Assembly (NCBI RefSeq): GCF_028209885.1
Contig: NZ_JAQLEM010000018.1
Coordinates: forward strand, 1-48,030
Reading direction: 5' to 3'
From: Collinsella aerofaciens
Lineage (GTDB): Bacteria > Actinomycetota > Coriobacteriia > Coriobacteriales > Coriobacteriaceae
DNA length: 48,030 nucleotides
This document shows, one piece after another, positions 42,791 through 48,030 of the stretch (position 1 is its first letter; each line of letters begins with the position of its first letter). The notes below the pieces were generated by a model, which had not been told where the DNA came from, searched no databases, and saw only the letters and a list, made by a program, of their open reading frames with translations. The translations under genes and the position numbers were made by a program.

Positions 42791-45661
42791 ATGAGTCGCC
42801 GCAACACCGAGCTGCTCTTGCTCATCGCCTCGGCGTTCCCCGTCATCCTGCTGTATGCGATGTACGTCCTCACCGCGGGCGCTGCCATCTCCTTTGAGAC
42901 GCTCGCCGTACCGATCGGCCTCTTTGCCGCCTTTGCCGCGGCCCACATTGCCGTGCGCATCTTGGCGCCCGGTGCCGACCCCGCCATCCTGCCCATCGTA
43001 TTTATACTTTCGGGCATCGGCATCACGTTCGTGACGCGCCTCGCCCCCGCTCTCGCCATCTCACAGCTCATCATCCTGTTTGTCTCGGTGGCGCTCATGG
43101 TGGGAACGCTTGCACTAGTCAAAAACCTCGACGTGGTCATGCGCTACAAGTACACCTTTGGCATCATCGGCATCATTCTGCTGATGCTGCCTATCTTTAT
43201 CGGCACCACGATCTCGGGCTCCAAGCTGTGGATTCGCATCGCGGGCTTTACCATCCAGCCCGGCGAGTTCGCCAAGGTCTTTATCGTCCTGTTCCTGGCC
43301 GGCTACCTGGCCGAGAACCGCGAGCTGCTCTCCATCTCCAACCGCAAGATTCTGGGCTTTAAGATCCCTCGCCTGCGACTGCTGCTGCCGCTGTTTGCCG
43401 TGTGGGGTGTGTGCCTGCTCGTCGTCGTCTTCGAACGCGACCTGGGTTCGGCCGTGCTGTTCTACACCATCTTCTTGCTGATGCTCTACGTTGCCACGGG
43501 GCGCTTTTCGTATGTCGTTATCGGCCTTGCGCTCTTAGCTGTCGGAGCCGTGGGCGCCTACAAGTTCCTGTCGCACGTTCAGGTGCGTTTCCAGGTTTGG
43601 GTCGATCCGTTTAAGGACGCCCAGGGCCAGGGCTACCAGATCGTCCAGTCGCTCTTCTCGCTTGCCGATGGCGGCCTGGTCGGTGTTGGCATCGGCAACG
43701 GCATGGCCAACAACATCCCTGTCGTCGAGTCCGACTTTATCTTCTCGGCCATTGGCGAGGAGATGGGCCTTTTGGGCGGCGGCGCCGTGCTCATCCTGTT
43801 TATGCTCTTTGCCGTGCGTGGCCTCACCACAGCTGCCCGCGCTAAATCCGACCTCGCCGCCTTTAGCGCCACCGGTCTTACGGCAGCCATCAGCTTCCAG
43901 GCCTTCTTGATCGTGGGCGGCGTCACCCGCCTGATCCCGCTGACCGGCGTCACTCTGCCCTTTATGAGCCAGGGCGGCTCCTCGCTGCTGGCAAGCTTTA
44001 TCATCGTCGCGCTCCTGCTGCGCGCCGGTGACGAGGCGACCGGACGCGAGGCCGAGCTTACCGGCACCGGCACCATGGCCGCCATCACCGATGATCAGGT
44101 CGCATCGGCCGCCGCCCCGACGGGCACGCGCTTTGCCACCTCGTCTTCCTACGGCAGCGGCAGCCATTCCGTCGGCTCGCGCATGCGTCGTCGCCTGCTC
44201 GACACGCCTGAATCCGGTGTGCTCGGCCGCGTGGCGCTCGCCAACCGTCTAACCCGCGCGGTGCTCGCCTTTACGGCGCTGTTCGCCATCCTTATCGGCA
44301 ACCTCACCTATGTCCAGGTCATCAAGGCCAAGGACTATCAGGACATGCCGACCAACAACCACACCATCGCCCGCTCCAAGTACATCCAGCGCGGCTCCAT
44401 CATCACGTCCGACGGCGTGACGCTGGCCGAGTCGCTGCAGCAGGAGGACGGCACCTACGTACGCTCCTACCCCAACGGTAACCTGGCAGCGCACGTGGTT
44501 GGCTACGTGAGTCAGCAGTATGGCACCACCGCCATCGAGAGCGTCATGAACGACACGCTCACCGGTTCTAAGGACTACTCCAGCTGGAACAACGCCATCG
44601 CGTCGCTCGCGGGCCAGACCCAGCCGGGCAACACCGCCAAGCTCACCATCGACTCGCGCATCCAGACGGCGGCCGAGCAGGCACTCAAGGGCTTTAAGGG
44701 CGCTGTAGTGGTCATCGACCCGCGTACCGGCGCGGTGCTCGCATGTGCCAGCTCGCCCACCTATGACAACACCAACATCGATGCCCTGCTGCAGACGGGC
44801 GGCGGCGAGGACGGCTCCATGTACAATCGCGCCATGGACGCGCTGTACACGCCGGGCTCAACGTTTAAGGTCGTTACGCTTTCCGCGGCACTCGAGACCG
44901 GCACCGCCAGCCTTACCAGCACCTACCAGGCGCCCGACTCCATGGACATCGGCAACGCACCGGTCACCAACTATGCCAACGAGAGCTACGGCACCATCAG
45001 CCTGCAGCAGGCCTTTGCCGTGTCCTCCAACGTCGTCTTTGGCCAGGTGGCAAACGAAGTTGGCGCAAACACGCTCGTACAGTTTGCCAACGCCTTTGGC
45101 TACGGCCAAAAGCTCGGCCAAGACCTGACCTCCGCGGCCTCCATCATGGCCGACCCGTCGCTCATGACCGAGTGGGAGACCGCCTGGGCCGGCGCCGGCC
45201 AGCCTGTCGGCATGGACCACACGCCCGGCCCGCAGACCACCGTCATGCAAAACGCCGTGATTGCCGCCGCCATCGCTAACAGCGGCGTGGTCATGGACCC
45301 GTACTTTGTAGCCCAGGTACTCGCCCCGGACGGAACCGTGGTCAAGACCACGCAGCCCCGCTCGCTGGGTCAGGCCGTCAGCTCCGCCACGGCCGACCAG
45401 GTCAAGCAGGCCATGCTTGCCGTCGTCCAGTCCGGCACCGGCACCGATGCCCAAATCCCCGGCGTCAAGGTCGCCGGCAAGACCGGCTCGGCCGAGACCG
45501 GCGGCACCAACGTCAACTCGATGTTCGTTGGCTTTGCACCTTACGATTCACCCACGGTCGCCATCTCGGTGGCCCTGGAGGATTACGACAAGCATGACGT
45601 CAAGGCCGCCAAAATCGCCGGTATCGTCCTGACTGCGGCGCTTGCCGCACAGGGAGCGTGA
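42791..45661 (+). CDS. FtsW/RodA (SEDS)-PBP fusion protein
   Basis: A 956-residue fusion. Residues 1-420 are a complete SEDS glycosyltransferase with about ten helices (FERDLGSAVLF, GEEMGLLGG, PLTGVTLPFMSQGGSS). A linker is followed by a further helix (about 485-507) and a class B-type penicillin-binding protein with active-site STFK (Ser690), SSN (745-747) and KTG (897-899). So lipid II polymerisation and cross-linking activities are in one chain. Related actinobacteria have separate adjacent rodA and pbpA genes in this place. The ATG at 42791 has AAAGGGAG upstream. Reading is continuous with no frame break. Confidence 0.95.
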   Translation: MSRRNTELLLLIASAFPVILLYAMYVLTAGAAISFETLAVPIGLFAAFAAAHIAVRILAPGADPAILPIVFILSGIGITFVTRLAPALAISQLIILFVSVALMVGTLALVKNLDVVMRYKYTFGIIGIILLMLPIFIGTTISGSKLWIRIAGFTIQPGEFAKVFIVLFLAGYLAENRELLSISNRKILGFKIPRLRLLLPLFAVWGVCLLVVVFERDLGSAVLFYTIFLLMLYVATGRFSYVVIGLALLAVGAVGAYKFLSHVQVRFQVWVDPFKDAQGQGYQIVQSLFSLADGGLVGVGIGNGMANNIPVVESDFIFSAIGEEMGLLGGGAVLILFMLFAVRGLTTAARAKSDLAAFSATGLTAAISFQAFLIVGGVTRLIPLTGVTLPFMSQGGSSLLASFIIVALLLRAGDEATGREAELTGTGTMAAITDDQVASAAAPTGTRFATSSSYGSGSHSVGSRMRRRLLDTPESGVLGRVALANRLTRAVLAFTALFAILIGNLTYVQVIKAKDYQDMPTNNHTIARSKYIQRGSIITSDGVTLAESLQQEDGTYVRSYPNGNLAAHVVGYVSQQYGTTAIESVMNDTLTGSKDYSSWNNAIASLAGQTQPGNTAKLTIDSRIQTAAEQALKGFKGAVVVIDPRTGAVLACASSPTYDNTNIDALLQTGGGEDGSMYNRAMDALYTPGSTFKVVTLSAALETGTASLTSTYQAPDSMDIGNAPVTNYANESYGTISLQQAFAVSSNVVFGQVANEVGANTLVQFANAFGYGQKLGQDLTSAASIMADPSLMTEWETAWAGAGQPVGMDHTPGPQTTVMQNAVIAAAIANSGVVMDPYFVAQVLAPDGTVVKTTQPRSLGQAVSSATADQVKQAMLAVVQSGTGTDAQIPGVKVAGKTGSAETGGTNVNSMFVGFAPYDSPTVAISVALEDYDKHDVKAAKIAGIVLTAALAAQGA

Positions 45662-45793
45662 TGCCCATGATTGAATCGGACACCCGAGGCGCGCCGCGGC
45701 CGAAGAGTTAGCGGCAACGCGCCACACGGCCCCAGCGGCCACACATTTGGTACTACACACATCGTTGAGCGAATAGTTATGTTAGGAGCAGGA

Positions 45794-47731
45794 ATGGAAC
45801 AGAGGGTCCTCGGGGGAAGATACCTCCTTAAGGATAAGGTGGGAACGGGCGGTATGGCGACCGTCTTCCGTGCACAGGATCAGGTCCTCGACCGCACGGT
45901 TGCCGTCAAGATCATGCTGCCGCAGTATGCCGGCGACGCCACCTTCGCCGCCCGCTTTAAGCAGGAGGCCCAGGCAGCTGCCGGCCTGTCCTCCCCCTAT
46001 ATCGTGGGCGTCTACGACTGGGGCAAGGACGGCGACACCTATTACATCGTCATGGAGTACCTGCGCGGTACCGACCTTAAGAGCGGCATCAAGAGCCACG
46101 GCGCCCTCGATCCCAAGAAGGTCGCGCAGATCGGCTCGCAGATCAGCTCCGCGCTTTCGGTCGCACACAAGCACGAGATCATCCACCGCGACATTAAGCC
46201 GCAAAACATCATGGTGCTGCCTGACGGCAACATCAAGGTAATGGATTTTGGCATCGCACGCGCCAAGAACAGCCACCTCACGCAGGATAACAACGTGCTG
46301 GGCACCGCCCACTATGTAAGCCCCGAGCAGACCCGCGGCCAGGACCTCGGCCCCACCTCGGATATCTACTCGCTGGGTGTCGTCATGTACGAGTGTGCCA
46401 CCGGCCGCGTACCCTTTGACGGCGACGACGCCATCTCGGTCGCGCTCAAGCAGGTCAACGAGCTCCCCATCCCGCCGAGCCAGATCAACTCCGGCGTCGA
46501 TGCCGACCTGGAGCGCATCATCCTCAAGTGCATGGAGAAGGACCCGGCAAACCGCTTCCAGACGGCCGACGAGCTGCGCCAGGTGCTCAACAGCTACCTG
46601 TCCGGCCGTGCCGTCAACGTCTCGGAGCCCACGCGCATCATCGGTGCCGCCGGCGACCTGGGTGCCACCAAGACCCGCGAGCTTTCCGACTCAACGCGCG
46701 CTATGGTTCGTCCCGTCTCGGGCGTGAGCGGTCAGAATACCGCCCGTAGCGCTGTCTCGGGCTCCACGGGCTCCTACGAGGTCGAGAAGCCTAAGTCCAA
46801 CAAGAACAAGATCATCGCCGCCGTGATTGCCGCCGTCGCCGTGATTGGCGTGGTGGTGGCCTTTGCCACGGGCATGTTCAGTGGCGAACAGGTCACGGTG
46901 CCCGACGTGCTGGGCAAGGACCAGGAGACCGCTATTGAGCTGATCAAGGAAGCCGGCCTTGAGGTTGGCACCGTCGACCAAAGCTACAACGACGATGTCG
47001 ACGAGGGAAAGGTCGCCGAGCAGACCCCCAACGGCAACACCAAGAAGGCCAAGGGCACGAGGGTGAACCTGGTAATCTCCAAGGGCCCTAAGCCCTCCGA
47101 GAAGGTTGAGGTTCCGCAGCTCCTCGGCCTGACCAAGGACCAGGCCGAGGCCGCACTGGCAAGCGTGGGCCTGAAGGGCAGCGCTTCGGAGGAAGCCAAT
47201 GAGGCCGAAGAGGGCCAGGTCTTTGAGCAGAGCACTGCTGCCGGCAAGGAGGTCGAGAAGGGCACGACTATCTCGTACAAGGTCTCTGGCGGCCCGGACA
47301 CCACCTCGGTGCCCGATCTGACCGACATGACCGAGGCCCAGGCGCGCAACGCTCTCGACATGGCTGGCTTTGGCGTCGACGTGAGCTACCAGGAAAACGA
47401 CTCGGTTACCGAGGGCACCGTAATTAGCTGGAACCCCAGCGGCAAGCAGAAGCCCGGTGCCACGATCACCGTCGTCATCGCCAAGAAGTCCGGCAAGGCC
47501 AGCGTCCCGGGCAACCTGTACGGCAAGAGCATCTCCGCCGCCGTCACCGCGCTCAACAACGCCGGTTTCTACAACATCGCATTCTGCGATCAGAACGGCA
47601 ACCCCGTGAGCGGCAACGAAAACGCCACCGTTACGGGTGTCTCCCCCACCGGCAAGCAGTCCACCGATAGCACGATCACGCTGACGGTTTCCATCTCCGG
47701 TTCCGGCGACGACTCCGAGTCTAGCAACTAA
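45794..47731 (+). CDS. pknB: PASTA-domain Ser/Thr kinase PknB
   Basis: A 645-residue membrane kinase: kinase domain at about 10-275 (GTGGMATV, K39, HRD at 131-133, DFG D151), juxtamembrane linker with several Thr, one membrane helix at about 338-360 and four extracellular PASTA repeats (365-645; VPDVLGK, VPQLLGL, VPDLTDM, VPGNLYG). PASTA repeats bind muropeptides or lipid II. The ATG at 45794 is chosen for AGGAG six bases upstream. It closes the operon and is followed by a strong terminator. Confidence 0.97.
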   Translation: MEQRVLGGRYLLKDKVGTGGMATVFRAQDQVLDRTVAVKIMLPQYAGDATFAARFKQEAQAAAGLSSPYIVGVYDWGKDGDTYYIVMEYLRGTDLKSGIKSHGALDPKKVAQIGSQISSALSVAHKHEIIHRDIKPQNIMVLPDGNIKVMDFGIARAKNSHLTQDNNVLGTAHYVSPEQTRGQDLGPTSDIYSLGVVMYECATGRVPFDGDDAISVALKQVNELPIPPSQINSGVDADLERIILKCMEKDPANRFQTADELRQVLNSYLSGRAVNVSEPTRIIGAAGDLGATKTRELSDSTRAMVRPVSGVSGQNTARSAVSGSTGSYEVEKPKSNKNKIIAAVIAAVAVIGVVVAFATGMFSGEQVTVPDVLGKDQETAIELIKEAGLEVGTVDQSYNDDVDEGKVAEQTPNGNTKKAKGTRVNLVISKGPKPSEKVEVPQLLGLTKDQAEAALASVGLKGSASEEANEAEEGQVFEQSTAAGKEVEKGTTISYKVSGGPDTTSVPDLTDMTEAQARNALDMAGFGVDVSYQENDSVTEGTVISWNPSGKQKPGATITVVIAKKSGKASVPGNLYGKSISAAVTALNNAGFYNIAFCDQNGNPVSGNENATVTGVSPTGKQSTDSTITLTVSISGSGDDSESSN

Positions 47732-47784
47732 CGTCGATCGCTTGTTGCTCCGAGCGGCTTAGACCGCAAACACATTCGCTCAGA

Positions 47785-47825
47785 AGCGCCCGCTTGCTCC
47801 CCCAGCAAGCGGGCGCTTTTCTTTT
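47785..47825 (+). terminator. Terminator of the cell-wall operon
   Basis: A perfect 13-bp stem (AGCGCCCGCTTGC / GCAAGCGGGCGCT), 7-base loop, then TTTTCTTTT. Confidence 0.93.
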
Positions 47826-47870
47826 GATGTGGGATTGCCGCCCATGGATGAACGCGGCTTTAAACCAGAA

Positions 47871-47899
47871 GAGCCCGGCACCATGGCGGTACCGGGCTC
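47871..47899 (-). terminator. Terminator downstream of the tRNA-Arg fragment
   Basis: On the minus strand GAGCCCGGTACC / GGTGCCGGGCTC (one mismatch) is followed by TTCTGGTTT. It lies just past the CCA end of the tRNA fragment, as expected for the original tRNA transcript. Confidence 0.65.
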
Positions 47900-47909
47900 A
47901 ATAAATCTC

Positions 47910-47954
47910 TGGTGCCCCCGAGCGGATTCGAACCGTCGGCACCCGCTTTAGGAG
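47910..47954 (-). other. 3' half of tRNA-Arg(CCU); likely attachment site
   Basis: On the minus strand the sequence runs from the anticodon loop CTCCTAA through the 3' anticodon stem AGCGG, variable loop, T arm (GACGG TTCGAAT CCGCT, with one A-C mismatch), acceptor strand CGGGGGC and ACCA. The matching 5' half (it should begin GCCCCCG and carry a CCGCT anticodon stem) is absent to the right, where the sequence becomes unrelated at 47955. A tRNA cut at the anticodon loop is the classic att duplicate left by a tyrosine-recombinase element. Confidence 0.7.
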
Positions 47955-48030
47955 ATCGCGTCGAAAATGTTGGTGTAAGGGCGGCGCCCTAGCGCCCGTT
48001 TAACGAAGAACGGCCTTCGTCCTAGAATCT

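Noticed and set aside
47910..48000. Complete tRNA gene at the right end
   Set aside because: No D arm, 5' acceptor strand or 5' anticodon stem is present upstream of the anticodon loop; only the 3' half exists.

Overview
The window looks like chromosome from a high-GC, anaerobic, gut-type actinobacterium of the Coriobacteriia, most like Collinsella. This rests on a pyruvate:ferredoxin oxidoreductase, paired LytS/LytTR two-component systems, a DUF3662-FHA / PP2C / SEDS / PASTA-kinase operon of actinobacterial type, and GC-rich codon use. The genus is an inference from gene content; no ribosomal RNA is present.

Left part (1-15940): mostly minus-strand genes. A YfcE-type phosphoesterase is followed by a glycosyltransferase - LytS kinase - LytTR regulator operon, an MFS (UMF1/Atg22-like) transporter, a zinc-dependent phospholipase C-like protein and a second LytS/LytTR pair. 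Next come a metal-dependent amidohydrolase and an APC permease, a membrane-anchored C39-like protease (plus strand), carbamate kinase, and a two-gene plus-strand unit (DUF3830 and an unknown).

Middle (16000-28440): an AT-richer AAA ATPase (DUF4143 type) preceded by three 34-bp-spaced iterons, then nifJ, whose 3' end carries a perfect 29-bp inverted repeat around its terminator. From about 22250 to 28440 lies an AT-rich island between two direct ~530-bp copies of the 3' end of an FHA gene. The island holds a radical SAM/SPASM maturase, two small Cys/Asp-rich precursor peptides sharing an MKHIHP-type leader, a 35-residue membrane peptide, an IS110-like fragment, an ABC exporter and a broken methyltransferase. 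This is a candidate ranthipeptide-like (Cys-to-Asp thioether) RiPP system and the most interesting part of the window.

Right part (28543-47731): a minus-strand FHA / frameshifted Ser/Thr kinase / anchored Ser-Gly-rich protein module, then recR, ybaB and dnaX, a YcxB-like membrane protein, and a long plus-strand cell-wall signalling operon. That operon runs: polytopic non-RD kinase, DUF3662-FHA protein, membrane FHA protein, PP2C phosphatase, a natural FtsW/RodA-PBP fusion, and PASTA kinase PknB. In actinobacteria these sets couple peptidoglycan synthesis to Ser/Thr phosphorylation. The window ends in the 3' half of a tRNA-Arg(CCU) gene whose 5' half is missing, which looks like the attachment site of an integrated element lying to the right.
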